Source: Candidatus Methylomirabilis sp. (GTDB taxonomy: Bacteria; Muiribacteriota; Ozemobacteria; Ozemobacterales; Ozemobacteraceae). Taken from it: a DNA stretch of 55,730 nucleotides. Each line of letters opens with the position of its first letter. Position 1 is the stretch's first letter. The stretch lies in contig DYKG01000023.1 of the NCBI GenBank assembly GCA_020722725.1, forward strand, positions 1-55,730. Direction: 5' to 3'. The notes under the pieces are model-generated. The model saw only the letters and a list, made by a program, of their open reading frames with translations, did no database searches and was not told the origin of the DNA. The position numbers were made by a program, and so were the translations under genes. Shown piece by piece: positions 1 through 9,671 of the stretch.

Positions 1-1
1 T

Positions 2-2254
2 TTTGGCCTGGCCGCAGGTAAAGAGTTTAAAATAGACTTCAGCCAGATGGTTAACCGGCAAAAAATCTTATGGTTAAAGCCCCTGGCCAATTCAGAATGG
101 TTTTTATGCATTCTTGACAGCAGTTTCTTTCTCGCCTGGCCCCGTTTGTTTGGGATTATTCTGACTGTGGTTATAGTTCTATCAATGATCATTATTGCGG
201 TAGTCTGGCGCATTTCACTCGAATCTTCAGATCAGGTCGAAAAAGGCGCAAAAATTTATCAGTCTCTGGTTGAAGGCTCAAGTAATATTGTCGTGCTGAT
301 CGATATTTATGGCAACATTATTACCATCAACAGTACCGGCCGCAATGAGCTTGGAATAAATGACCAGAACATCAGCGAAAAAAGATTGCCGGAATTCTGG
401 AACGAAAAGAGCCGGCAGGTAGTTCGAGAAGCCATACAAAAGGCTTTTGTCGGGCAAAAAAGCTTCTGTGAGGCTGAAAAAACTCAGCCAGACGGTTCAA
501 AATCATACTGGGAATTAATACTAAATCCGATTATTGAGGAAGAAAGCACTCCCAAAGAGTTGATCGGGATTTTTCACAATTTTACCCAGAGGAAAATTGC
601 CAGCCAGGAACTTTTGCGTGAACAGGATCTGATTAATAATATTCTTAATACGGCTCAGACAATTATTATTCTGCTTGACATCTCAGGGAAAGTTTTAAGA
701 ATAAACAAACATTTTTTTGATTTGACCGGCTATTCATCAGAGGAAGTGATCGGCCAGAACTGGTTTGAAAAATTTATTCCAGAAGTTGATCTGTTGAAGG
801 TTTCTTCGTTTTTCAGGCAATACAGCAATAATTTTGGTTTGGAACCTTTTGTAAATAGAGTCAAGGCAAAAGATGGCCGCTTAATTAATATTGAATGGCG
901 AAACCGCACCATAAAGAATGATAATGGCAAAGCAATCGGGGTAATCTCAGTAGGACAGGATATCACCCATCACCTTCAGCTTGAATCCACATTGCGGTCA
1001 AGTCGAAGTAAATTCGCCATGCTGATTAACAGTTTCGTCAGATTCGGCAATTCTCCTGAAGAAAACATCAGTATTCTCAATGAAGCCATCTGGTTGATTG
1101 CTGGAGCAGATACGGTGGTGATTAAAGAAAATCTAAACGGGAATCTCGCGCAACTATCTTTTGCGTCGCTGGTTGAAGAAGGAAAAGTCGGGACTCCTGG
1201 AAGCTGCAAGTTTAAGCCAGGTACAGAATTACTGGGAAAAGATCCCATTCTTGTTAAAGACCTTCGTAGCTTTTGTGCCGACTGTGATTGTCTGAATATT
1301 TACAAAACTGCGGTTTTCTCCAATATTTTTCTGCTTGAAGAGCATGTGGGCCTTATAGCCTGTTGTTTCCAGGGAGATTTGCCAGATATTTCGGAAGAAG
1401 ACATCGATCTGATAAAGATTATTGCCCAGGCGATAGGCATTGAGATTGCCAGGCTGAGAGAAAAACGTGAGCTTAAATCAGTAATTGAAGAATTGAATGT
1501 TAAAAACCGTCGGATACTTCTTGAAATGGATATTGCCAGAACGGTTCACCGATCCTTTCTGCCTGTTCAGGCTCCGAAATCCGCTGGTTATTCATTTGGT
1601 TTCAAGTTCAGTCCGTGCTTCAGCGTTGGTGGAGATTATTTCGATTTTCTGCCATTTCCGGCCCTTAAAAAAATGGGGGTTTTCTTTGCTGATATTAGTG
1701 GACATGGTGTTGCAGGTGCCCTTCTATCGTCCATGTTGAAAATAATTTTGTTTTCAGTGACCCATGATTGCGCTGCTCCGGTTGAAGTTCTCTGGCGAAT
1801 GAATCAAAAAATTGAAGAAAACTTCCCTTCCGGTTATTTTGTTTCTGCTTTTTATACCATTTTGGACGAAACCACTCATGAAATAGAATTTGCCAATGCG
1901 GCACCTGAACCGGCTCTGGTTCTGCGTTCAGATGGGAAGATTGAAATTTACAGCCGGGGTGGGCAGCCTATGGGGCTTTTACCAGCGGAATTCACCGATG
2001 CCGAAACATTTGTCGGGTCAAAATTGGTTTTGGAACCTGGCGACAAACTTGTTTTCTTTACCGATGGACTGACTGACATTAAGATTTCTGAGAATGACAG
2101 ACTCGGGGTTGATAGGGTTTGTTCCTGGTTGACAGAGTATTCTTCGCTTGAAGCTCAGCAGCTTGTCGATAAGATTTATCAGCTTGCCACCGATTCAGCA
2201 ATTGAAAATGGCATAGATGACGATATTATGCTGCTGGCAATCGGGCGAAAATGA
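2..2254 (+). CDS. Membrane-bound PAS-PAS-GAF sensor with C-terminal PP2C/SpoIIE serine phosphatase (5' end cut off)
   Basis: The frame is open to the window edge upstream of the first ATG at 47, so the N-terminus, probably an extracytoplasmic sensor, lies outside. Counting from the ATG at 47, a membrane helix lies near residues 31-53. Two PAS domains follow (about 70-180 and 190-310), then a GAF-like region (about 325-470), a short coiled linker and a PP2C SpoIIE/RsbU domain (about 500-735). Metal-site motifs are visible as GGDYFDF, FADISGHGVAGA and the late DDDIML. Known family members dephosphorylate anti-sigma-factor antagonists in partner-switching systems. No kinase or antagonist partner is encoded nearby. 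Two receiver-domain genes follow on the same strand and may belong to the same circuit. The family is clear; the ligand is unknown. Confidence 0.9.
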   Translation, partial: FGLAAGKEFKIDFSQMVNRQKILWLKPLANSEWFLCILDSSFFLAWPRLFGIILTVVIVLSMIIIAVVWRISLESSDQVEKGAKIYQSLVEGSSNIVVLIDIYGNIITINSTGRNELGINDQNISEKRLPEFWNEKSRQVVREAIQKAFVGQKSFCEAEKTQPDGSKSYWELILNPIIEEESTPKELIGIFHNFTQRKIASQELLREQDLINNILNTAQTIIILLDISGKVLRINKHFFDLTGYSSEEVIGQNWFEKFIPEVDLLKVSSFFRQYSNNFGLEPFVNRVKAKDGRLINIEWRNRTIKNDNGKAIGVISVGQDITHHLQLESTLRSSRSKFAMLINSFVRFGNSPEENISILNEAIWLIAGADTVVIKENLNGNLAQLSFASLVEEGKVGTPGSCKFKPGTELLGKDPILVKDLRSFCADCDCLNIYKTAVFSNIFLLEEHVGLIACCFQGDLPDISEEDIDLIKIIAQAIGIEIARLREKRELKSVIEELNVKNRRILLEMDIARTVHRSFLPVQAPKSAGYSFGFKFSPCFSVGGDYFDFLPFPALKKMGVFFADISGHGVAGALLSSMLKIILFSVTHDCAAPVEVLWRMNQKIEENFPSGYFVSAFYTILDETTHEIEFANAAPEPALVLRSDGKIEIYSRGGQPMGLLPAEFTDAETFVGSKLVLEPGDKLVFFTDGLTDIKISENDRLGVDRVCSWLTEYSSLEAQQLVDKIYQLATDSAIENGIDDDIMLLAIGRK

Positions 2255-2333
2255 ATGAACTGAATAAATGTTCTTTTGAAAGTTGAAAAAAATAGAAAAA
2301 TCTTTTAGTTTAGTCTGGTAGTGAGGTAGAGTG

Positions 2334-3377
2334 ATGGATACTGGCCATAAATCGAAGTTTGCAGATAGCTTTGTGTCGGTAATGGAGTTTTATCGTAAAA
2401 ACGATTCATTCATACTCGAGAAGAATTTTTCAAGAATTCTGCCGGTGTCTTCTGCTCAAACTTTGGATCTCACAACGCTTCTTGAATTCATAACCGAACC
2501 ACATCGCCAGGTTTTTCTAAGTTTTTTGAAAAAAGCAGAAGCTGATTCATGTCTTTATTTGACTTTTCAAGCACCTGCGAACAGCAAAGAAAAGCGAAGC
2601 TCCTGTTCTGTTTTTTTAAAAATGAATGAAATTTCCGAAGAAAAAATCTGCATGGTAGCTGTAAACACTTCATTTTTCCTTCCTGGTAATTTGAATTACC
2701 ATGATTTGAAAAATCTGGTTGACCGTATTGAAGATGTTAGAAAACTTCTGCATGATTTGAACAATCAGTTTCAGATAGTTACCGGTTATGGATCAACCAT
2801 TGAATCAGAAATCGATAACGCCGAGTTGAAAGAATGTGCATCTTATATAACCGCTTCAGGAAATTCCGCGATTGCGATAAATAAAGAACTTCGACAGATA
2901 TTCTCACATATAAAGCAGACAAAAGCTTTTATTCCAGAAGAAATGAAGGAACTCAAGCCTGATCTGGAATATGCGGTTTCTTCGGATACGCCTTTGCAAA
3001 AAGGCTCTGCCGATTGCAAAATTCTGGTAATCGACGACGAGCCGATGGTAAGAAAATTTTTGTGTGATATGCTAAAGCGCTTTAATTATAAGCCAACAGG
3101 CATCAGTGACGGAATATCAGCGATCGAAGCGGTTAAGGCTCAGAAGAACCGTTTCGCTCTTGCCATTCTGGATATGAGCCTGCCTGATATTTCTTCAGAA
3201 AAGGTTTTTCTTCAGCTTCGTGAATTATCACCAGAAACCCGTATTGTCCTGATTTCTGGTGACACTCAAAACGAATCCAGCGAAAAGATGCTGAAAAACG
3301 GAGCGTCCGCTTTTCTACAAAAACCGGTAAACGTAAAAACTCTGGCTGAAACCATGAAAAGGACAATGAATTTTTGA
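2334..3377 (+). CDS. HDLNN-box (DHp-like) protein with C-terminal receiver domain, no ATPase domain
   Basis: A 347-residue cytoplasmic protein. The N-terminal 120 residues look weakly PAS-like. A helical segment with HDLNNQFQ (His about 140) resembles the dimerisation/phosphoacceptor helix of a histidine kinase. It is followed not by a HATPase domain but by a complete receiver domain (about 228-347) with the acidic pair after VIDDE, phospho-acceptor Asp in ILDMSLP (about 280), Ser near 308 and Lys in QKPV (about 330). It could therefore be a phosphotransfer protein rather than a kinase. The ATG at 2334 is preferred to the GTG at 2331 because GAGG at 2323-2326 is seven bases upstream. It sits between the PP2C sensor and a second response regulator. 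Confidence 0.75.
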   Translation: MDTGHKSKFADSFVSVMEFYRKNDSFILEKNFSRILPVSSAQTLDLTTLLEFITEPHRQVFLSFLKKAEADSCLYLTFQAPANSKEKRSSCSVFLKMNEISEEKICMVAVNTSFFLPGNLNYHDLKNLVDRIEDVRKLLHDLNNQFQIVTGYGSTIESEIDNAELKECASYITASGNSAIAINKELRQIFSHIKQTKAFIPEEMKELKPDLEYAVSSDTPLQKGSADCKILVIDDEPMVRKFLCDMLKRFNYKPTGISDGISAIEAVKAQKNRFALAILDMSLPDISSEKVFLQLRELSPETRIVLISGDTQNESSEKMLKNGASAFLQKPVNVKTLAETMKRTMNF

Positions 3378-3394
3378 TTCAAATAAAATTTTAA

Positions 3395-4567
3395 ATGAGC
3401 AAGATAAACGAAAAAATTCTGGTGATCGATGACGACCCATTGATTCTTCAATCATACAAAAAACAGTTTTCAGGAGTAATGGAGATTCGGACTTCTGAAG
3501 AGCCCTGGCTTGCCTTGGAAATACTTAAAAGATCCGGACCTTTCGCTGTTCTGGTATCAGATTACCGGCTGAAAGAAATGGATGGTTTGAGCTTGATTTC
3601 AGAGGCTCATAAAATAGCCCCGGACACAGTAAAAATTCTGCTTACCGGTTATGCTGATCTTGAACTTGCGATTAAAGCCATTAATGAAGCAAGAGTTTTT
3701 CGTTTTTTAACCAAACCCTGCTCAAACAAAGACATGGCAGCTTCTTTCATAGATGGAATCAATCATTATCGACACATCGTTGCCGAGCGCGAGAACCTTG
3801 AAAAAATCTTCAACGGCTGCGTCCAAATGCTGACAGACGTAATTTCATTATCTACGCCTGTCGTTTTCTGTAAAGCACGAAAGCTAATGACCCTTGCCCG
3901 TCAGATTGCGCCGCACCTAGGAATTGGAGATCTCTGGCAATTCGAAACCGCAGCTATTTTTTCTCAGTTGGGTTATGTTACTCTTCCCCATCAGCTTCTG
4001 GAAAAAATCTCATACAAGATTGCCCTTGACGGAATTGAAAAACAAATGGTGGCAAAGGTTCCTGAGGCTGGTGAGAAACTGCTCAAGAATATTCCACGCC
4101 TTGAAAAAATTGCCAGAATCGTCCGCTATTGCGAGAAAAATTTTGATGGAAGTGGGTATCCGCAGGACGGTCTTGCTCTTGCTGATTTGCCTCTTGAGTC
4201 GCGTGCCTTGAAAATTTTGTCTGAAATAGTAAGCCTGGAAGAAGAATTTAAGGACTTTGAAGTCATTTCAACCAGGATTAGAGATGGAAAGGGTGCATTT
4301 GACCCTGAAATGGCCGAGCTGATTCTCGCAGAGCTAGAAATTTCATCGATTACCGCGGTATCAGATGAAATCGAAATTTTAAAAATTCCCATAACTGAAT
4401 TGAGAATTGGAGATTTTCTTCTGGCAGACGTTTTAACGTCTGAGGGCAAGCTTTTATTTTCAGGAGGCAATGAAGTCACACAGGTTATTCTTACCAAGCT
4501 GCTGAATTATTCTGAGTTGACCAAAGTGCAGGAACCGTTGACCATCAGACGCAAAATTCTTGCCTGA
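3395..4567 (+). CDS. Response regulator with degenerate HD-GYP domain
   Basis: A 390-residue protein. The N-terminal receiver is intact: acidic pair in VIDDDP, Asp56 in VSDYRL, Thr84 and Lys107 in TKPC. A helical linker leads to an HD-GYP-like domain (about 140-290). The landmark DGSGYP is present near 251-256, but the catalytic HD is replaced by Ser-Gln in FSQLGYV (about 189-195). The HPxxG His is a Val (VPEAG), and the HHER element reads YCEKNF. The domain probably cannot bind the usual metal pair or hydrolyse cyclic-di-GMP. About 100 residues of unassigned sequence follow. The gene starts 17 bases after the preceding one and is probably co-transcribed. The ribosome site is weak. Confidence 0.85.
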   Translation: MSKINEKILVIDDDPLILQSYKKQFSGVMEIRTSEEPWLALEILKRSGPFAVLVSDYRLKEMDGLSLISEAHKIAPDTVKILLTGYADLELAIKAINEARVFRFLTKPCSNKDMAASFIDGINHYRHIVAERENLEKIFNGCVQMLTDVISLSTPVVFCKARKLMTLARQIAPHLGIGDLWQFETAAIFSQLGYVTLPHQLLEKISYKIALDGIEKQMVAKVPEAGEKLLKNIPRLEKIARIVRYCEKNFDGSGYPQDGLALADLPLESRALKILSEIVSLEEEFKDFEVISTRIRDGKGAFDPEMAELILAELEISSITAVSDEIEILKIPITELRIGDFLLADVLTSEGKLLFSGGNEVTQVILTKLLNYSELTKVQEPLTIRRKILA

Positions 4568-4610
4568 ATTTGTATCTGGTTTTTAAGCTCTGAGAATTTG
4601 CAATTCTTCA

Positions 4611-5831
4611 TCATCGCCCCAATCTTTCGCCAGTTTCCCGAAATATTGAAAGCAGTTTTTCGGCCATTCTTTCGCGCAAAAACTGCTGTTTAACCATCTC
4701 GCGGTTCATTGCCGCCTTTTCGGCAAAAATCAGGTAGTTTTGTTGCAGCTCAACGGCTCGGCGTGCCAGCCATTCTGGTGAGGCTGGGTCATAATAGAGG
4801 TTGCCGCCGCTTTCGGCAAGAATATTCGCCGCTTCACCTTTGAGGCCAAAAAGAATTGGGCGCCCTCCGGCGAGATAGTCAAAAACCTTTGACGGAATCG
4901 TCTTATCCATGGTGCCGTCATCTTTAAGATGCAACATCAGGGCATCGCAGGTTTTGATCAGGTTGATTGCCTCATCTTTGGGCACAATTCCATGGATTTC
5001 CACATTTTCCAGCCTTCGTCGGGCAATTTCTTCTTCGAGCATTTTCTTTTCTACGCCATTGCCAACCAGTTTGAACCTGATTCCATGATGACTTTGCTTT
5101 CTCAACAGTTCCGCCGCCTCGATGACCAGGATGAGATTCTGGCAATAGCCCATGTTGCCAATGTAGAGTATGTTAAGTTGTTCAGGGGCAACAGTTTTTT
5201 TAGCCGGGTCTTCGCCGAGCATTTCTTCTGGAATGGCATTGTAGATTACTTCTGGCCGCCTGCGTTTTGCGATTTTCTGAATATAATCAGCCATTGGCTG
5301 CGCAACGCAGGTAATCTGGTCAGCAAGGCGGTAAAGAAGCTTTTCAACCACTTTGGCACTTTTGAACAGAATTCCATTGCCGGAAATCTGGCCTGCGACC
5401 ACTGCCGATTCAGGCCAGATATCGCGGATATCCAGGCAAAGTCTGGCTCTCTTGAGCTTCGCCACGATAAACCCGGCGATGCCGGTAAACAAGGGGGGGC
5501 TGCTTGCCCAAACCACGTCAAAATTGCCGGGATGCCGGCCTGCATGCGCGATGGCACCCAGCATGAAGGAAAGATAATGTCTGATATAGTTCCAGCGACC
5601 CTTTCCCTCAAATTTGAACAGGGGTACCCGGGTTACATGAATTAACCGGTTATCGGCAAACTGCTGCTTCAACTGACCTTTATGTGGCTCGCCGGCGATG
5701 ATATGAACTTCGCAACCATGCTGGGCTAGCCAGTCTGCTGTCTCTTTTATTCTGAAGGCGCAGGCGGTTACATCGGGGTAGTAAAATTGCGAAATGATCA
5801 GTATTCGCTCAGGGGTTCCAGCTGATGACAT
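4611..5831 (-). CDS. Glycosyltransferase family 4 protein (WbuB/WcaI-like)
   Basis: A 406-residue GT-B fold glycosyltransferase. The N-terminal half has the acceptor-side pattern ILIISQFYYPDV and a DIRDIWPES segment typical of WbuB-like enzymes. The C-terminal half contains NILYIGNMGYCQN and a DGTMDKTIPSKVFDYLAGG-type donor loop. It should add a sugar from a nucleotide donor to a lipid-linked intermediate at the cytoplasmic face of the membrane. The ATG at 5831 is chosen over the in-frame TTG at 5837 because GAGG lies nine bases upstream. It overlaps the end of the preceding gene by 23 bases, indicating coupling. It is the last gene of the polysaccharide operon. The exact sugar cannot be read from sequence. 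Confidence 0.9.
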   Translation of the reverse strand: MSSAGTPERILIISQFYYPDVTACAFRIKETADWLAQHGCEVHIIAGEPHKGQLKQQFADNRLIHVTRVPLFKFEGKGRWNYIRHYLSFMLGAIAHAGRHPGNFDVVWASSPPLFTGIAGFIVAKLKRARLCLDIRDIWPESAVVAGQISGNGILFKSAKVVEKLLYRLADQITCVAQPMADYIQKIAKRRRPEVIYNAIPEEMLGEDPAKKTVAPEQLNILYIGNMGYCQNLILVIEAAELLRKQSHHGIRFKLVGNGVEKKMLEEEIARRRLENVEIHGIVPKDEAINLIKTCDALMLHLKDDGTMDKTIPSKVFDYLAGGRPILFGLKGEAANILAESGGNLYYDPASPEWLARRAVELQQNYLIFAEKAAMNREMVKQQFLRERMAEKLLSIFRETGERLGR

Positions 5832-7473
5832 AATCAATTGCCTCGGTCTGATGATTGCTCAGAATAAGCCTGGCACTTCGGGCTTCGAGCCCGAAATCAG
5901 GATAACACAAGTGGGGCTCGCTGCGCATGCGGGCGGTTGTTTGAATTGTAAACTCCACATCGTGGCAGCTGAAGGAAATTTTGCCCGAATCTTCAGCCGG
6001 AACGATCTGGCAGTCAGGGTGCAGATGCAGCATTGAGCAGAAAGTGCCGGTGAGTCGGCGATCATACATGCGGTCACGAATTCTGATTGAAGTGTCGGTA
6101 AATAACACTTCGCGGTGAAACCGCTGGTTAAACTGGTCGAGCATTTCGACGACCAGCAGGCTTCCGGCCGGGTCGAAGCGGCACTCGGTAACTCGAGCCC
6201 TTGCCCCGATTCTGAAGCTGCCCCAGATGTCTGATTGTTCGCAAAGCTCGATTAAAGGCACATTGTGCGAGGAAGTTCGCCGGCAGTGCTGTCGCACGTT
6301 CTGGTTCTGGTAAGAGCCGCAGCCAGTATCGATCAGGCAGCGGAAACCCGCCACTGAAAGCTCATAAGACATGATGTCGCAGTGGCTGTGCCCGGGCTGA
6401 TGTGCCGGGGTCGGCTCTTTGCAGCTCATGGCGAAGAAATTGTCTTGCCAGCGTCGGATAAAGTAACCCGAATCGGGCATAAGATAGCTGATCGGCTTTT
6501 CAATGGGTGGCAAAGAGGCTTTGATGCCCGGCATGATTGCGCTGTCGCCGAACTGGGCAATCATGCCGTCAGGGTGTGTCAGATTCATCAACCAGTCTTC
6601 AGCAGGGAGGATGCGCCCAATGCAAATTTCATACAGCTTTTCAAGCTCATCGGCCAGTCTGGGTAGTTCTTTTTCAACGGCCACTTGCCGATGGTTCAGG
6701 CAGCTTTCTTTTATGGCGTTGAGAGCAGCCAGCATTTCGCAGTGATACATTGGGCTGCGCTCGTAATGACCGCCATCGCCAAGAAACTGCTCTTCTATCT
6801 CGGATATCAGTTGCCGGGCCGCGAAAATTGCCAGCTCACTTACCAGTAATGGAGTCGGGTTTCCATCTTTCGTGAGAAACAACGCCGCCACCAGTAAAGA
6901 GGTGAGATTTTCAAATAAATGATTGGCCTGGTTGTGAAATTCAAGATCGTAGTGAAGTCTTAGAGTCTGCGAATAAATTGAACTGACAATGCAATCTTTG
7001 ATTGGAACAGCAAGTTCTTTAAAGTTTTCCAGCCATTTTATCCAGTTCTGCAGTCTTTTTGACAGTGGAAAGGGTTCCCAGGCTTCCTGGCGGGATGAGG
7101 GGTTTTTTTCAATCCAGTCAAGAATCAGATAGAGTTTTAGCTCATTGTTCAGATCTGGCCTTTCGTCAAAAAGCCATTTGAAATAATTCAAATGATATAG
7201 CCATAGCTTTTCCGGGCGCATTTCTGGTTGCCAGTCTGAGCTTTTCCAGCGCATTTCCTGGCCAGTGAACTCAAAACTCTGCTGAAGAAAGCACAGCCTG
7301 AAAGTTTGACTGGCAGGCAGATGATAAAGACGCTTGAGTTCACGTGCCGCCCTCGATTCATAGTCGGCACCCGCCGGCCCGAACAGTCTGCGGCGCAGAG
7401 CGAAGAGTACCCGGCCGTAAACCTGCACCGGTTTCAAATATTTAACTGTATTTAACAGTCGTTTTAAAGTCAT
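5809..7473 (-). CDS. Heparinase II/III-like polysaccharide lyase family protein
   Basis: A 554-residue protein without a clear signal peptide. Residues about 60-330 form a helical toroid-like region typical of alginate/heparin lyases. Residues about 335-540 form the heparinase II/III beta domain, with GHSHCDIMSYEL and DTGCGSYQN as recognisable motifs. Such genes sit in O-antigen or capsule clusters beside GT4 transferases and two-domain dehydrogenases, as here. The in vivo role is often unclear (trimming or editing of glycans containing uronic acid). The ATG at 7473 is 19 bases after the upstream stop, and the 3' end overlaps the next gene. Confidence 0.85.
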   Translation of the reverse strand: MTLKRLLNTVKYLKPVQVYGRVLFALRRRLFGPAGADYESRAARELKRLYHLPASQTFRLCFLQQSFEFTGQEMRWKSSDWQPEMRPEKLWLYHLNYFKWLFDERPDLNNELKLYLILDWIEKNPSSRQEAWEPFPLSKRLQNWIKWLENFKELAVPIKDCIVSSIYSQTLRLHYDLEFHNQANHLFENLTSLLVAALFLTKDGNPTPLLVSELAIFAARQLISEIEEQFLGDGGHYERSPMYHCEMLAALNAIKESCLNHRQVAVEKELPRLADELEKLYEICIGRILPAEDWLMNLTHPDGMIAQFGDSAIMPGIKASLPPIEKPISYLMPDSGYFIRRWQDNFFAMSCKEPTPAHQPGHSHCDIMSYELSVAGFRCLIDTGCGSYQNQNVRQHCRRTSSHNVPLIELCEQSDIWGSFRIGARARVTECRFDPAGSLLVVEMLDQFNQRFHREVLFTDTSIRIRDRMYDRRLTGTFCSMLHLHPDCQIVPAEDSGKISFSCHDVEFTIQTTARMRSEPHLCYPDFGLEARSARLILSNHQTEAIDYVISWNP

Positions 7474-7492
7474 TGCCGAAGTGGGCGATTCA

Positions 7493-9655
7493 TCAATTTT
7501 CGGGTTCTTCCTGGTTTTGATCTGGCTTCAGGCCTGCGGCAAGCAGAATTGCCCGACTGACTTCGTAAATCTCGGCAAAAGAAATCGGGGTCGGGGTTCC
7601 CTCGTCGATCGCTTCAATGAATGAGCCGATGCAGCTTGCATGCCCTTTGTCCTGTGCCCACAAAGACTGGTTCTTTACCCCGGCAAAGCCGAAACTGGTG
7701 AGAGTTTTGAAGTTGTCGATCTGTAAAATTCCGCCGTTTGAGAAGATCTCGACCCGCTCTTTGGGAAAATCCCTGTTCCCGTTGGCGAAGTAATGAACCG
7801 TTCCAATTGAGCCGTTTTTGAAGGTCAGGCTGATGGTGGCAGTATCTGGCATGCGACCTTCAGCAAGTGGGTCGCGCATGAAATTAGACTGAACCGTTTC
7901 AATCTCTGAATTGCACAGAAAGCGCATCAGGTCGATGAAGTGGCAGGCTTCGCCAATTATTCGACCGCCACCGCTTGAAAAATCCTGAGTCCAATGATCA
8001 TTTGGAATTGCACCGGCATTGACCGTTATAACCACGGAGCAAGGGCCGTTGCGGGTTGAAAGCGCCTGGTGACAGCTTTGAATCAGTGGGGAAAATCGGC
8101 GATTGAAGCCGACCATAAGCCTGACCGAACGGGTTGCATTCTGTTTCAAATAGCTCTCTTTGATGCTTTCAAGCTCGGCAAAATCAAGACATAGTGGCTT
8201 TTCAACGAAAACGTTTCGGCCTGATTCAAGAGCCTGCAATACCATCGAGGCATGAGCCCCGTGTCTCGTCGTGATGATCACCGTGTTGATTTCGGGGTCA
8301 GCGAATATGCGGGCGGTATCGGTGGTACTGATTGCAAACCCGCTTTTGCTGCCGACGATGGTGCCCGAAATGCCTGTCGAACTGGCAATCATTTTCAAGG
8401 TGGCCGGCGTATTTGCCAGAGCTGGAATCAGGGTTCCACTGGCATAATTACCGGCGCCAATGAGGCCGACAACCGGCTGGTTTCCTGTTATGTCGTTGTG
8501 AGTTGACAGATCATGAAGAAATATGGATTTTTGCTCAAGGTTTATCTCGCTGCTGTAATTAAGAACCAGGCCAAGTATGTCTTTCGCTTCAGAAACCAGC
8601 TTGTATGCCTGATGAGCTTCGTTGCATGAAATTTCGCGGCTTACCAGCTCATCAGTGTGAATTTTGCGGGCGGCCATCAGGTCAAGAACCGCTTCGAAAT
8701 TGCGTTGAACTGTCCAGCGTACGAAACCGAGCGGATAATCCATTGATTTGCCTTCATACTCGTTTTCGTAGCGACCAGGCCCATAAGAGCAGGAAACCTG
8801 GAAGCTGATTTCCTTTTTATAAAAATCATCACGGGAAAGATTCAGACCGCAGACACCGATCAAAACAATTCTTCCACGTTTGCGGCACATCTGCGGCGCC
8901 TGCTGAATCGGGTCGTTACTGCTGGTTGAAGCGGTTATGATCACTGCGTCAACCCCGTTGCCACGGGAAAAATTCATGGCCAGATTTACCGGGTCAGCAC
9001 CGGAATTGAGATCAAAAGCGCTTACCCCGTATTGTTTTGCCAGCTCAACTTTTTTTGCATCGAAATCGAAACCGATGACGCGGCAGCCGGTTGCCTGCAG
9101 AATCTGGCAGGTCAGCAGGCCGATCAGGCCAAGCCCAAGAACGGCAACCGATTCGCCGAGTGTCGGGTTCACCAGCCTGATTCCCTGAAGCGCGATAGCG
9201 GCAACCACGGTGAAACTTGCGGTTGTGTCATCGACTTCGTCGGGAATACGCGCACACAGGTGCTGAGGCACGCAGACCACTTCGGCATGATTGCCGTTTG
9301 AAACGACACGATCACCGGGCTTGAAGCCGGTGACTCCTGAGCCCGCCTCGATGACCACTCCGGCATTTGAATAGCCGAGGGGCAGTGGCTGGTCAAGCTT
9401 TTTGAATACCGCATTAACGGTGGACACAAGGCCGTCGGTGCGCATTTTCTGAAACACCTGTCTGACTTTATCTGGCTGCTGCCTGGCTTTGTCTATCCAG
9501 CCCGCTTTGCCAAAATTGAGCAGCATTCTCTCAGTTCCAAGTGAGATCAGGGTTTTGCTGGTTTTTATCAGCAGATGGCCGGGCCTGACCATGGGAACCG
9601 GAATCTCAGCAATCTCTATTTCGCCGGTTTTTAAGCTTTGCAGAATTTGCTTCAT
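7493..9655 (-). CDS. Two-domain oxidoreductase: zinc-type alcohol dehydrogenase fused to Gfo/Idh/MocA dehydrogenase
   Basis: A 720-residue fusion. Residues 1 to about 365 are a medium-chain dehydrogenase with a Rossmann motif (AVLGLGLIGLL). Residues about 395-715 are a Gfo/Idh/MocA oxidoreductase with GLIGAGNYASG and the typical EKPLCL element. Proteins of this architecture occur repeatedly in surface-polysaccharide clusters, and oxidation or epimerisation of a nucleotide sugar is presumed. Start: ATG at 9655 (MKQILQSLKTGE fits the family). The preceding in-frame TTG at 9658 cannot be excluded, since AGGA lies close. It lies 13-16 bases downstream of the asparagine synthetase gene. Confidence 0.9.
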   Translation of the reverse strand: MKQILQSLKTGEIEIAEIPVPMVRPGHLLIKTSKTLISLGTERMLLNFGKAGWIDKARQQPDKVRQVFQKMRTDGLVSTVNAVFKKLDQPLPLGYSNAGVVIEAGSGVTGFKPGDRVVSNGNHAEVVCVPQHLCARIPDEVDDTTASFTVVAAIALQGIRLVNPTLGESVAVLGLGLIGLLTCQILQATGCRVIGFDFDAKKVELAKQYGVSAFDLNSGADPVNLAMNFSRGNGVDAVIITASTSSNDPIQQAPQMCRKRGRIVLIGVCGLNLSRDDFYKKEISFQVSCSYGPGRYENEYEGKSMDYPLGFVRWTVQRNFEAVLDLMAARKIHTDELVSREISCNEAHQAYKLVSEAKDILGLVLNYSSEINLEQKSIFLHDLSTHNDITGNQPVVGLIGAGNYASGTLIPALANTPATLKMIASSTGISGTIVGSKSGFAISTTDTARIFADPEINTVIITTRHGAHASMVLQALESGRNVFVEKPLCLDFAELESIKESYLKQNATRSVRLMVGFNRRFSPLIQSCHQALSTRNGPCSVVITVNAGAIPNDHWTQDFSSGGGRIIGEACHFIDLMRFLCNSEIETVQSNFMRDPLAEGRMPDTATISLTFKNGSIGTVHYFANGNRDFPKERVEIFSNGGILQIDNFKTLTSFGFAGVKNQSLWAQDKGHASCIGSFIEAIDEGTPTPISFAEIYEVSRAILLAAGLKPDQNQEEPEN

Positions 9656-9671
9656 CAAATTGTATCCTGTT

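Noticed and set aside
4126..4497. 123-codon minus-strand frame inside the HD-GYP gene
   Set aside because: Ser-rich antisense shadow with no start signal.
4929..5645. 238-codon plus-strand frame
   Set aside because: Lies fully antisense to the GT4 gene, which has clear family motifs. Composition is typical of a shadow frame.
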